A stretch of DNA of 64,000 bases, from NCBI GenBank assembly GCA_963805715.1, contig CAWDVK010000018.1, positions 225,429-289,428 on the forward strand, in the 5' to 3' direction. Below, piece after piece: positions 51,151-59,316 of the stretch. A model generated the notes under the pieces. It saw only the letters and a list, made by a program, of their open reading frames with translations, was not told the DNA's origin and searched no databases. The first letter of the stretch is position 1. Every line of letters starts with the position of its first letter. Origin of the DNA: CAWDVK01 sp963805715 (GTDB lineage Bacteria; Actinomycetota; Actinomycetes; Streptosporangiales; Streptosporangiaceae). The position numbers and the translations under genes are program-made.

Positions 51151-51199
51151 GGCGCTCCCTTCAGCCACCAGGCGGCGCAATGCGCCGCCGGACGGTCTA

Positions 51200-51220
51200 C
51201 CGACTATTCCTATCGAGAAG
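51200..51220. promoter_or_regulatory. Duplicated 21-base element, copy A
   Basis: CCGACTATTCCTATCGAGAAG. It matches copy B at 51362-51382 in 19 of 21 bases. Its centre TTCC-N5-AGAA is close to an inverted repeat. Copy A is 50 bases upstream of cysK. Regulator unknown. Confidence 0.7.
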
Positions 51221-51245
51221 ATTCCCTAGGAGTCTGGCCGCGCAC

Positions 51246-51260
51246 AGGGCCGAAAGTCCC
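51246..51260. promoter_or_regulatory. DosR/DevR-like box (AGGGCCGAAAGTCCC)
   Basis: The reverse complement GGGACTTTCGGCCCT is identical to the box at 28401-28415. It lies 25 bases after element A in the cysK/encapsulin divergent region, and is oriented so as to serve cysK or the encapsulin gene. Confidence 0.7.
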
Positions 51261-51361
51261 GGGCCCGCCGCGGTGTCAGCGCTCAGCGCCCGCAAGCCCA
51301 GGCTACAGGGCACGAGCCTCATCCCCGAGGCGTGATCCGCGCAGCGCCGAGCCAGCGCATT

Positions 51362-51382
51362 CCGACTATTCCTACCGGGAAG
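51362..51382. promoter_or_regulatory. Duplicated 21-base element, copy B
   Basis: CCGACTATTCCTACCGGGAAG. Here the centre TTCC-TACCG-GGAA is a perfect inverted repeat. It lies 144 bases before the encapsulin start and 27 bases before another dormancy box, repeating the arrangement of copy A. Confidence 0.7.
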
Positions 51383-51409
51383 GATCAGCGAGGCCGCCCG
51401 CGCGCAAGA

Positions 51410-51422
51410 GGCCGAAGGTCCC
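51410..51422. promoter_or_regulatory. DosR/DevR-like box (GGCCGAAGGTCCC)
   Basis: Second box of the divergent region, 104 bases before the encapsulin ATG. Confidence 0.6.
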
Positions 51423-51525
51423 GGCAGGAATGCTGAGAGCGAGCAAGCTCCGTGACCTTCAGCCCTGCGGGACGCATGCGCGCCAGCGCAGGATCTTTCC
51501 CGGAGTCTCAGCGAAAGGCCTAGCA

Positions 51526-52455
51526 ATGCCAAAGACCGAACTGGCCAACCTCGCGCTCAGCGATGCCGCCGCGCGCCAGCTGGCCAACGCCACCAAGACA
51601 ACCGCGCAGCTCGACACGATCACGCCGCGCTGGCTGGTCCGGCTGCTGCAGTGGGTGCCGGTCGAAGCGGGCATCTACCGGCTGAACAGGGTCGTGCATC
51701 CAGAGGATGTGGAGATCGCCTGCCCGCCGCGGGACGAGTCGGAACTGCCGCAGACATATGTCGGCTACGACGAGGCGCCGCGGGAGTACTTCCTGAACTC
51801 CGTCTCGACCGTCGTGGATATCCACACCAGGGTCTCCGACCTCTACAGCAGCCCGTACGACCAGATAGCCGAGCAGATCCGGCTGACCGTCGAGACGATC
51901 AAGGAACGTCAGGAGAGCGAGCTCATCAACAGCCCTGACTACGGGATGCTCGCCAATACGGCTGACGCGCAGCGCATCTCCACGATCATCGGGCCGCCGA
52001 CCCCGGACGATTTCGATGAGCTGATCACGAAAGTCTGGAAGGAGCCTGCCTTCTTCCTGACCCACCCGAGCGCGATCGCGGCCTTCGGCCGGGAATGCAC
52101 CCGCCGCGGCGTCCCGCCCGCGACCGCCAGCATCTTCGGGTCGCAGTTCATTACCTGGCGCGGCCTGCCGGTCATTCCGTCCGACAAGGTGCCGCTCGCC
52201 GACGGGAAAACCAAGGTTCTGCTGCTGCGCGTCGGCGAGCAGCGGCAGGGCGTCGTCGGCCTGTACCAGCCGGGCCTGACCGGCGAGCAGTCGCCGGGGC
52301 TGTCCGTCCGGTTCATGGGCATCAACCGCAATGCCATCGCGTCGTACCTGATCTCGCTGTACTGCTCACTGGCGGTACTGACCCCGGATGCGCTCGCGGT
52401 CCTCGACGACGTTGAAGTAGGGAAGTTCCATGACTACGGCCACACCTACCGGTGA
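51526..52455 (+). CDS. Family 2A encapsulin shell protein (SrpI / Mmp1-like)
   Basis: 309 residues from the ATG at 51526 (GAAAGGCC before). An upstream in-frame extension to 50689 overlaps cysK antisense and is not coding. The sequence (LALSDAAARQLANATKT, ITPRWLVRLLQWVPVEAGIYRLNR, the later VSDLYSSPYDQIAEQIRLTVETIKERQE, and FITWRGLPVIPSDK) matches the HK97-fold shell proteins of Family 2A. These include Synechococcus SrpI and mycobacterial major membrane protein I. No cyclic nucleotide-binding insert is seen, which separates it from Family 2B. About 60 copies should form a 25-nm class shell. The cargo gene overlaps its 3' end by 26 bases. Two dormancy boxes and the duplicated element lie upstream. 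Confidence 0.92.
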   Translation: MPKTELANLALSDAAARQLANATKTTAQLDTITPRWLVRLLQWVPVEAGIYRLNRVVHPEDVEIACPPRDESELPQTYVGYDEAPREYFLNSVSTVVDIHTRVSDLYSSPYDQIAEQIRLTVETIKERQESELINSPDYGMLANTADAQRISTIIGPPTPDDFDELITKVWKEPAFFLTHPSAIAAFGRECTRRGVPPATASIFGSQFITWRGLPVIPSDKVPLADGKTKVLLLRVGEQRQGVVGLYQPGLTGEQSPGLSVRFMGINRNAIASYLISLYCSLAVLTPDALAVLDDVEVGKFHDYGHTYR

Positions 52456-54181
52456 CGGCGCCGGGGGGGCGGCCTGGCTGCCTGACGAGGCGACGCTAGC
52501 CAGGCTGGCGAACGAGTTCTTTGCCGCGCTCCCCGGCGAGCCGCCAGTCAGCGGACCGCCGGCCCGGGAGCAGCCCCCGGCAGCACCGGGCCCGCACCAG
52601 GCCGCCGTGGCTCCGCGGCTCGAGCCGCCTGCCGCCCTTCCCGTTAGCCAGTCGGCCGTCACGCCGCCGGTCACCACGCCGCAGGCCGGGCCGGGCATCA
52701 GCCAGCCGGGACGCCAGCTCGCGCAGCCGGCTGCGCAAGCATCCGGACCGCACGGTACCGGGCAGGCCTTCGGCCTGACTGGCCCCGGCCAGGCCTTTGA
52801 GCTGCCAGGACGCGGCCAGTCTTTCACTCCGCCGGCTCTCGGCCAGGCCTTCACTGCGCCTGCTCTTGGCCTGGCCAGCGCGCCCCGCTTCTACTTCGTC
52901 GACGAGCTGCCTGCCGCAGCGCCGCAGGCGCCCGTCTTTCCTGCCGAAGCCCAGCCGGGCTTCGATGTCGAGCGGGTCCGCCGCGACTTTCCGATCCTGG
53001 CCGAGCGGGTCAACGGGCGGCAGCTGGTGTGGCTAGACAACGCGGCGACCACGCAGAAGCCGCAGGCTGTCATTGACCGCCTCAGCCGCTTCTACTGCCA
53101 TGAGAACTCCAACGTCCACCGGGCGGCTCACACCCTCGCAGCCCGGGCAACCGACGCGTACGAGGGCGCTCGGACCACAGTCGCGGACTTCCTGAGCGCG
53201 CCGTCGAGCGAGACGGTCATATTCACCCGCGGCACGACCGAGGCGATCAACCTGGTCGCGCAGGCCTGGGGTCGGCGTTATGTCGGCGCGGGCGACGAGA
53301 TCGTGATCTCGCACCTGGAGCATCACGCCAACATCGTGCCGTGGCAGCAGCTCGCCGAGCAGACCGGCGCGAAGCTGAAGGTCATTCCCGTCGACGACGA
53401 TGGCCAGCTGCTGCTGGACGCCTACGCCGATCTCCTTTCCGACCGTACTCGCCTGGTCGCGGTGTCCCAGGTGTCTAACGCCCTGGGGACGATCGTCCCG
53501 GTGCAGCAGGTCATCGCGGCAGCGCACCAGGCAGGCGCCCGGGTGCTCATCGACGGGGCTCAGGCCATCGCGCACATTCCCGTTGACGTGCAGGCCATGG
53601 ACGCCGATTTCTACGTCTTCTCCGGCCACAAGGTGTTCGCCCCGACGGGCATCGGGGTGCTGTACGGAAAGCCCGAGCTGCTCGAGTCGATGCCGCCATG
53701 GCAGGGCGGCGGGAACATGATCGAGGACGTGACGTTCGAGCGGACCAGGTACCAGCGGCCGCCAGCCAGGTTCGAGGCAGGCACCGGCAGCATTGCCGAT
53801 GCCGCCGCGCTCGGCACCGCGCTGGACTATGTGAGCGGGATCGGCCTGCCGGGCATCGCCCGCTATGAGCACGAGCTGCTCGACTATGCGGCCGGCGAGA
53901 TGCGCAGCGTGCCCGGCCTGCGGCTGATCGGCACGGCGCCGGACAAGGCCAGCATCCTGTCGTTCGTGCTCGACGGCTACCGGCCGGAGGATGTCGCGTC
54001 AGCGCTGGACGCCAGCGGCATCGCCGTGCGGGCCGGGCATCACTGCGCCCAGCCGATCATGCGCCGCTTCGGCCTGGAAGGGACTGTCCGGCCGTCACTG
54101 GCCATGTACAACACCCGCGGCGAGATCGACCTGCTGGTCGCGGTGCTGCGCAGGCTCGCGGCCGTCGCCGGCCGCCGGTGA
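52430..54181 (+). CDS. Encapsulin cargo cysteine desulfurase (SufS-like) with disordered N-terminal targeting region
   Basis: 583 residues. Residues 178-583 are a class II (SufS-type) PLP cysteine desulfurase: LVWLDNAATTQKP, SHLEHHANIVPWQ, PLP lysine Lys401 in SGHK and the catalytic Cys539 in RAGHHCAQP. Residues 1-177 are Pro/Ala/Gln-rich and disordered, the hallmark of Family 2A encapsulin cargo. They contain a helix-like LARLANEFFAALPG (23-36) and four nine-residue repeats GQAF/GQSF at 111, 120, 129 and 138. The enzyme frees sulfur from cysteine; inside the shell it is known in other bacteria to build a sulfur store. It overlaps the shell gene by 26 bases. Confidence 0.93.
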   Translation: MTTATPTGDGAGGAAWLPDEATLARLANEFFAALPGEPPVSGPPAREQPPAAPGPHQAAVAPRLEPPAALPVSQSAVTPPVTTPQAGPGISQPGRQLAQPAAQASGPHGTGQAFGLTGPGQAFELPGRGQSFTPPALGQAFTAPALGLASAPRFYFVDELPAAAPQAPVFPAEAQPGFDVERVRRDFPILAERVNGRQLVWLDNAATTQKPQAVIDRLSRFYCHENSNVHRAAHTLAARATDAYEGARTTVADFLSAPSSETVIFTRGTTEAINLVAQAWGRRYVGAGDEIVISHLEHHANIVPWQQLAEQTGAKLKVIPVDDDGQLLLDAYADLLSDRTRLVAVSQVSNALGTIVPVQQVIAAAHQAGARVLIDGAQAIAHIPVDVQAMDADFYVFSGHKVFAPTGIGVLYGKPELLESMPPWQGGGNMIEDVTFERTRYQRPPARFEAGTGSIADAAALGTALDYVSGIGLPGIARYEHELLDYAAGEMRSVPGLRLIGTAPDKASILSFVLDGYRPEDVASALDASGIAVRAGHHCAQPIMRRFGLEGTVRPSLAMYNTRGEIDLLVAVLRRLAAVAGRR

Positions 54182-54228
54182 CGGCGCAGGGATGCGGCCA
54201 CCCGCAGCCGGCGCAGCCGGCGACAGCC

Positions 54229-55212
54229 TCAGCCCAGGCTCGGCGGCAGGCCGAGGGCCGGGAACAGCCGGGCGCCGAAGGTGGTGATCTCCGCGATCCG
54301 GCCGTTCTCGATCCGCAGCACGTCCAGCTTGAACGCACGGAACTGCGAGTCACCTGGCCGGCGCAGGTAGCTCGCGGCGGCCGGCATCCGGTTGGCCCCG
54401 GTCGGCAGCAGCCGCCAGTCGCCGTCCCTGGCCGGGCCGAAAGCGCGCTCCAGCAGCGGCGCGATCGCTGCGACCCCGTCGTAGCGGAACGGGTACGGCG
54501 GCATCGTGACCCGGATGTCCCGGGCCGCGGCGGCGATCGCGGCCGCGGCGTCGCATCGTTCGTGCGCGTCGATGAACCGCTGCAGGATCTCGCGCTCCTG
54601 CGCGGTCGGCTGCGCGGCGGGCCAGTCCGCGCGCCGGGCGGGCAAGTGCTCGCGCAGCACCGAGCGCGCCCGCTGGACCGCGCTGTTGGCCGCGGGGACG
54701 CTGGTGCCCAGCAGCGATGCTGTCTCCCTGGCCGGCCAGCCGAGCACGTCGCGGGCGATCAGCGCCGCCCGCTGCCTGGGCGGCAGGACCTGCAGGGCGG
54801 CCAGGAACGCCAGCTCAATGGTCTCCCGCTGCACCGCGATGGCGTCCGGCTGCTCCGCGCTGGCGGCTGCCTCGTCCAGCAGCTGGTCGGGGTAGGGCTG
54901 CAGCCAGGGGACCTCGGCATAGGAGTGCGCCGCCGGCACCCGGCGCGCGCTGGCCCGGAGCATGTCCAGGCAGACGTTCGTGGCGATGCGGTAGAGCCAG
55001 GCCCGCAGCAGCGAGCTGCCATCGAAGCCGCCCCGGCCGCGCCACGCGCGCAGCATCGTCTCCTGCACCGCGTCCTCGGCGTCATCGAAGGACGCGAGCA
55101 TCCGGTAGCAATGCAGATGCAGGGCTCGCCGGTGCTGCTCGCACCGAGCCGCGAACGCGGACTCATCGCCCGCGCTCGCGGCGGCAGCGACCTGCGCGGG
55201 ATCGCTCGCCAT
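54229..55212 (-). CDS. ECF sigma factor with C-terminal SnoaL-like domain (SigG/SigJ-like)
   Basis: 327 residues. Sigma region 2 (ALHLHCYRMLASFDDAEDAVQETMLRAWRG, about 28-57) and region 4 (LPPRQRAALIARDVLGWPARETASLLGTSVPAANSAVQRAR, about 142-182) are clear. The last 125 residues form a SnoaL/NTF2-like domain (RDIRVTMPPYPFRYDGVAAI), typical for the SigG/SigJ-type ECF groups, where it controls activity instead of an anti-sigma factor. The VOC gene 24 bases upstream on the same strand is probably co-transcribed. The trigger is unknown. Confidence 0.88.
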   Translation of the reverse strand: MASDPAQVAAAASAGDESAFAARCEQHRRALHLHCYRMLASFDDAEDAVQETMLRAWRGRGGFDGSSLLRAWLYRIATNVCLDMLRASARRVPAAHSYAEVPWLQPYPDQLLDEAAASAEQPDAIAVQRETIELAFLAALQVLPPRQRAALIARDVLGWPARETASLLGTSVPAANSAVQRARSVLREHLPARRADWPAAQPTAQEREILQRFIDAHERCDAAAAIAAAARDIRVTMPPYPFRYDGVAAIAPLLERAFGPARDGDWRLLPTGANRMPAAASYLRRPGDSQFRAFKLDVLRIENGRIAEITTFGARLFPALGLPPSLG

Positions 55213-55236
55213 CTGGCTAACGGCCTTCCCTCACGG

Positions 55237-55659
55237 TCACGGTTGCGGCTGGGCCCGGTTCACTTCCTGCAGGACCCAGATGTTGCCGTCCGGGTCGGCG
55301 AAGTCCGCAAACGACTCGTAGCTGCTGCGCTGCGGATGCGGGCCCGGCACCCAGCTGCCTGACTCCAGGTGCCGCACGTCACTCACGGGCACCCCGCGGC
55401 CGGCGAGGTCGGCGCGGGCGGCCACGATGTCGGAGACGACCAGGTGCAGCCCCTGGGCCGAGCCCGGCGGCGCTCCGGTCATACCCGTCCCGAAGCCGAT
55501 CGAGCATGCCGATCCCGGCGGCGTCACCTGCACGACCCGCATCTGGTCGCCGACCTTCGTGTCGACCAGCAGATCGAACCCGGCCTGCTCCAGGTAGAAG
55601 TCCTTGGCCCGGTCCACGTCCGAGACCGGGATCAGGACCAGCTCGAGACGGTAGTCCAT
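55237..55659 (-). CDS. VOC (glyoxalase/bleomycin resistance) family protein
   Basis: 140 residues with the beta-alpha-beta-beta-beta repeat of the vicinal oxygen chelate fold. LVLIPVSDVDRAKDFYLEQAGFDLLVD opens the first module and SYESFADFADPDGNIWVLQEV closes the second, with a metal-binding Glu expected in VLQEV. It could be a dioxygenase, an isomerase or a drug-binding protein. It is the first gene of a probable two-gene unit with the ECF sigma factor. Confidence 0.85.
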   Translation of the reverse strand: MDYRLELVLIPVSDVDRAKDFYLEQAGFDLLVDTKVGDQMRVVQVTPPGSACSIGFGTGMTGAPPGSAQGLHLVVSDIVAARADLAGRGVPVSDVRHLESGSWVPGPHPQRSSYESFADFADPDGNIWVLQEVNRAQPQP

Positions 55660-55906
55660 GATGTGCCTCCCTCGCCATGGGCAGCGCCTGCGGCCTGCGG
55701 CCGGGCAGCGGCCCGTTCGGATTACTGAACAGTGAAACGACGGCCGCCGCCGAACCTCATCGGTGACGCGATGAGCCAGGCCAGGTTACCGTGGCGGCCG
55801 CTCGCGGCCCGGTCCCGTGCGCGGGAGATCCCGGCCCGGCCGCCAGCGCGACGATGCATGGGCGGGAGTGCGCCCGGGAACCGGGCCGGCGGCTCGACGC
55901 CGACGG

Positions 55907-56926
55907 CTATCCGGGCGGGCCGGCCTGGGGCTGCCGGACCGCATCATCGCCTCGCGACTGCAGGAACATGGCGAAGTCCGACGACAGGACGCTGCCGTCC
56001 TCGGCGATCAGGCCGTAGCGCCTGATCAGCGCGCTCTGCTCGGCGTCCACGTGCGCGGCGGGCCCGACAGCGAGGCGGAGCAGCGCCTCCCACAGCCCCT
56101 CCCGGCGCAGGAAGCCCTCTACCTTCCGGTAGTAATCGGAGAGATCAGGCCCGATGAACCGCTCGATGTCCGCGATGCCGTGCTCCAGTATCCGCGCGAA
56201 GATGACTTCGGAGAGGAACGGGTGCCCGCCTGCGTACATCCAGGCCAGATCGTGGGCATCGGCCGGCAGCGCGGCCGAGCGCCCGGCCATCGCCCCGATC
56301 TCGGCATAGCTCATGGGGCCGAGATAGCTCGACTCGCAGACTCCGGCGAACGTCGAGATGTCGGCCGCCTCGACCTCAATCCGGTCGATGGGGCGGCGAG
56401 CCACGGTCAGCACCGCCATCGGCATGTGGTCCGGATGGTAGACGAGCTCGCGCAGGATGGTCAGGAACTGATGAGCGTCAGCGAAATGCCGGACTGAATC
56501 AAACTCGTCCAGCGCGATGACCAGGTAGCGGCCGGACCTGCGCAGCCGCAGCAGTCCCTCCCTGACCCGGCCGAACAGGTCAAACATGGTGGGCTCGGCC
56601 GAGCCGTTCGCGCTCCCGGCGGACAGGAAGACCCTTGTCGTGGCCGCCGCGGCCGGGCAGTGGCCCAGGACGTGCCGCAGCACCTCGGCCCCCGACTGCG
56701 CGGCGGCCACGTTAATCCATCCGGTGACAGTGTCCGCGTCCGGAGGCTCGGCGATGACCCGGCGCGCGATAGACGACTTGCCCACCCGCGTCAGCCCGAT
56801 CAGCGCCGCGCTGCTTCGTCCCTCATACAGGCGCCTCTTCAGCCAGCCCAGCTGATCGTCGCGGCCGACGAACCGGCTCCCGGACGCGATCGTGCCGTAA
56901 GCCGAGTACGGATTGCCCGGCATCAT
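55907..56926 (-). CDS. AAA/STAND-like ATPase, second of a coupled pair
   Basis: 339 residues from the ATG at 56926, which overlaps the upstream ATPase stop (ATGA). It begins with NPYSAYGTIASGSRFVGRDDQL. Walker A is GLTRVGKSS with Lys50, and Walker B is LVIALDEFDS (about 137-147). A sensor-like ARRPIDRIE follows, and the C-terminal part is a helical/winged-helix-like region as in archaeal-type or STAND ATPases. It shares the NPYSxY...F-GR entry motif with the larger ATPase upstream but lacks that protein's N-terminal 370 residues. Probably part of one nucleotide-driven complex. Function unknown. Confidence 0.75.
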   Translation of the reverse strand: MMPGNPYSAYGTIASGSRFVGRDDQLGWLKRRLYEGRSSAALIGLTRVGKSSIARRVIAEPPDADTVTGWINVAAAQSGAEVLRHVLGHCPAAAATTRVFLSAGSANGSAEPTMFDLFGRVREGLLRLRRSGRYLVIALDEFDSVRHFADAHQFLTILRELVYHPDHMPMAVLTVARRPIDRIEVEAADISTFAGVCESSYLGPMSYAEIGAMAGRSAALPADAHDLAWMYAGGHPFLSEVIFARILEHGIADIERFIGPDLSDYYRKVEGFLRREGLWEALLRLAVGPAAHVDAEQSALIRRYGLIAEDGSVLSSDFAMFLQSRGDDAVRQPQAGPPG

Positions 56927-59148
56927 CCGGCGCCGCCCACGCTGTTGGCCCGCAGCCACTCCGCGAACAGGCCGACGCGGATGAGCAGCAGCCCGCCGCT
57001 GCCGCGTTCCAGGACCTCACGGTCGAGCAGGTCCTGGACCAGGGGGGCCTCGCCGGCCGGCACATCGCGGGACGCCGTCGGCCGCAGCGCGAGACGCGTC
57101 AGCAGCGCCAGGTACTGCGCCCGCGGCGCCAGCGCCACCGACTCACCGGCCGCCGTGATCAGCGGGTCGAACTTGTCGGCCGACAGCGCCACATGCCCGG
57201 TGACCAGCTGCCTGAGCACATCCTTGACCACGGACTCGGTGATGAACACGAGCCGCTGCCGGTTGAGGTGCTGGACCAGCCGATCACAGAAGATCTGCAG
57301 GTAGAACGGGCTGCCAGCGGTCAGCCTGATGAGCCGGTCCAGCGAGTTCCCCTTATACCGTGACTCGCCTTGCAGCATGATCGGCTGCTCCGCGAGCTCG
57401 CGTGCCTCCGCAGCGCTGAGATAGCTGATCCGCTCGTCATGCGTCACGCCGAACTCATTCGGATACGCCTCCTTGAACCGCGGCATCGTGTCCTGGCCGA
57501 CCAGCACGGCGTCGAAGGTCCGGCTCTCCAGTAGCGATTTCCACTGGCGCATGAAGGCCGGGGTCAGCAGTCCCTCGCGGATGTACTCGAAGACGTAGGT
57601 GAATTCGTCCACCAGGAAGACCGGCCTGACCAGCCGCCAGTTCTTCCGTGCCTGCAGCAGCCGGGCGGAGGCCAGCACGCTCTTGCGGAAGCTCGCGATC
57701 GGCGAGGTGGCAACCTGCCGCTGACCTGGCCAGTGCTCTTCCAGGACATCGGTCATGTCGAAATCGAACACGAGCTTCTGGTACAGCGAGTCGATGCAGA
57801 GCTGGATGAAGCTGCGCTCCGGCTCGTTAGTGTCGATGGCACCCAGGCTCAGGTAGATGGGCAGGTTCGGGTGATGAAGGCGATGCTCGAGCTGGCGCAG
57901 GACCGAGGACTTCCCGGAGCGCTTCTGCCCGTACAGCAGGAAGCACTGGCCGAGCGGGCCGTCCGAGATCTCGCTGTAGATCCGCTCCAGCAGCTCCCGC
58001 CGGCCGAAGAACATGTCCCGCTCCTCGACCGGGGTCCCGCCCGAGTAGCGGCTGTAGGGGTTGGCGACCGTCACGAACTTGCGGGCCGGCTCAAGAATGG
58101 CCTCCATCGACCGCACCGCGGTCTCCTCGACCAGACCGGAGGCGCGCCGGTATCGGAGGCTGAGGGAGATGCCGGCCTGCCCGACGCCGAGCGCGAGATC
58201 GGACACCTTGAGCCGCTGCACGACTTCGCGGGCCTCACCGGGCCTGAGCTGCCGGAGAAAGCCAGCAGGCCCCATCGGGCGGACCTCGGATGAGCTCCCG
58301 ACCAGAAGCTGGACGCTTTCGACCGGGGCATCCCCGGCTGGCAGGCCGACCGACACCGTGAGCAGGAACGTCTGGTCGTCCTGCACGTAGAAATGCTCAC
58401 GGGCGGCCAGCCCGACGAAGTCGGGCGACGATGCCGAGCTGAGGACGTGCTCGGAGTTCTCCGCCTCGACGGCCTCGCTGAGCTGGGACAGCAGCGCGCG
58501 CAGGTAGCCGGGCGGCGGATGGCCAGCGCGTGCCGCCGAGTCGAGCGCGGTCGCGGCAGCCTGCAGGCACTGCCGGGAGCTGCGGTAGGCGCGGTCGTGC
58601 CGCTCGAAGTCATTCTCCGTCCACTGCCCGGCCACCGCCTCGAGCGCCTCCGCGACAGGAACGGCCACGGCCGCCAGGCCGTCCTGGCTGCCGCCGCCTT
58701 CCCGCAAGAGCGTGGCCCGGAAATCCCGCAGCCAGGACGCGGAGAAATTGCTGCCGTGGTGATCGCGGTGCCTCAGGTACACAGCCTCGCTGCCGTCGGC
58801 CGGGCCGCGATCTTCTGCTGCCCGGCCCGCCGAGACGCGCCCGGCAGGCGGGACAGGGCCGGTCACCGGCGGGACAGGCCCGGCAGCGACAGGCCCGGCA
58901 GGCGGGACGGGGCCGGCGCCGGGCGGGACGGGGCAGGCGCCGGGCGGGACGGGGCCGGCGCCGGGCGGGACGGGGCGGGCAGAAAGGATAGCCGCATACG
59001 GCACGGTGAGCTGAGCGCCATTATCGAGGCCGATCACGACGGCATCCGGGTAGAGAGACCGGATCCGGACTATCCGCACCCAGCGCTGCGCGCCCTGTAG
59101 CGTGAATTCGTAGTATCCGCCGACGTGCAGGTCAAAACGGCTAGCCAC
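56923..59148 (-). CDS. Large AAA/STAND-like ATPase with N-terminal sensor-type region, first of a coupled pair
   Basis: 741 residues from a GTG at 59148 with GGAGGGG before it. Residues 1-57 form a small beta-barrel (YYEFTLQGAQRWVRIVRIRS). Residues 58-105 are PVPPGAG-type repeats (24-base DNA repeat). A helical region (about 125-235) and a beta-sandwich (about 245-350) follow. The entry motif NPYSRYSGG...FFGR (about 368-392) leads to an ATPase with Walker A GQKRSGKSS (Lys413) and Walker B VFLVDEFTYVF (about 508-518). The C-terminus is winged-helix-like (LLTRLALRPT). The architecture suggests a signal-receiving STAND protein. No known effector domain is seen. The second ATPase is translationally coupled. 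Confidence 0.72.
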   Translation of the reverse strand: MASRFDLHVGGYYEFTLQGAQRWVRIVRIRSLYPDAVVIGLDNGAQLTVPYAAILSARPVPPGAGPVPPGACPVPPGAGPVPPAGPVAAGPVPPVTGPVPPAGRVSAGRAAEDRGPADGSEAVYLRHRDHHGSNFSASWLRDFRATLLREGGGSQDGLAAVAVPVAEALEAVAGQWTENDFERHDRAYRSSRQCLQAAATALDSAARAGHPPPGYLRALLSQLSEAVEAENSEHVLSSASSPDFVGLAAREHFYVQDDQTFLLTVSVGLPAGDAPVESVQLLVGSSSEVRPMGPAGFLRQLRPGEAREVVQRLKVSDLALGVGQAGISLSLRYRRASGLVEETAVRSMEAILEPARKFVTVANPYSRYSGGTPVEERDMFFGRRELLERIYSEISDGPLGQCFLLYGQKRSGKSSVLRQLEHRLHHPNLPIYLSLGAIDTNEPERSFIQLCIDSLYQKLVFDFDMTDVLEEHWPGQRQVATSPIASFRKSVLASARLLQARKNWRLVRPVFLVDEFTYVFEYIREGLLTPAFMRQWKSLLESRTFDAVLVGQDTMPRFKEAYPNEFGVTHDERISYLSAAEARELAEQPIMLQGESRYKGNSLDRLIRLTAGSPFYLQIFCDRLVQHLNRQRLVFITESVVKDVLRQLVTGHVALSADKFDPLITAAGESVALAPRAQYLALLTRLALRPTASRDVPAGEAPLVQDLLDREVLERGSGGLLLIRVGLFAEWLRANSVGGAG
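58880..58985. repeat. 24-base tandem repeat in the ATPase gene
   Basis: GGGACGGGGCCGGCGCCGGGC-type units repeat four times, with degenerate copies to the left. On the minus strand they encode the PVPPGAG linker. Confidence 0.8.
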
Positions 59149-59316
59149 AGCCCCTCCCAGGTGCGTGCCACGTGCCGGGGCGAGGGCGCGGCCGCCGTGG
59201 CCGTGGACCCACCGGCTTTGACGTTACCTCGCGATACACCGGTGCGCTATTCCGTCGATACGGCAGGAACTTCGCGGAGACGCAAAGGCGGGACGCCCAT
59301 CCTGGACAATCGCTGC

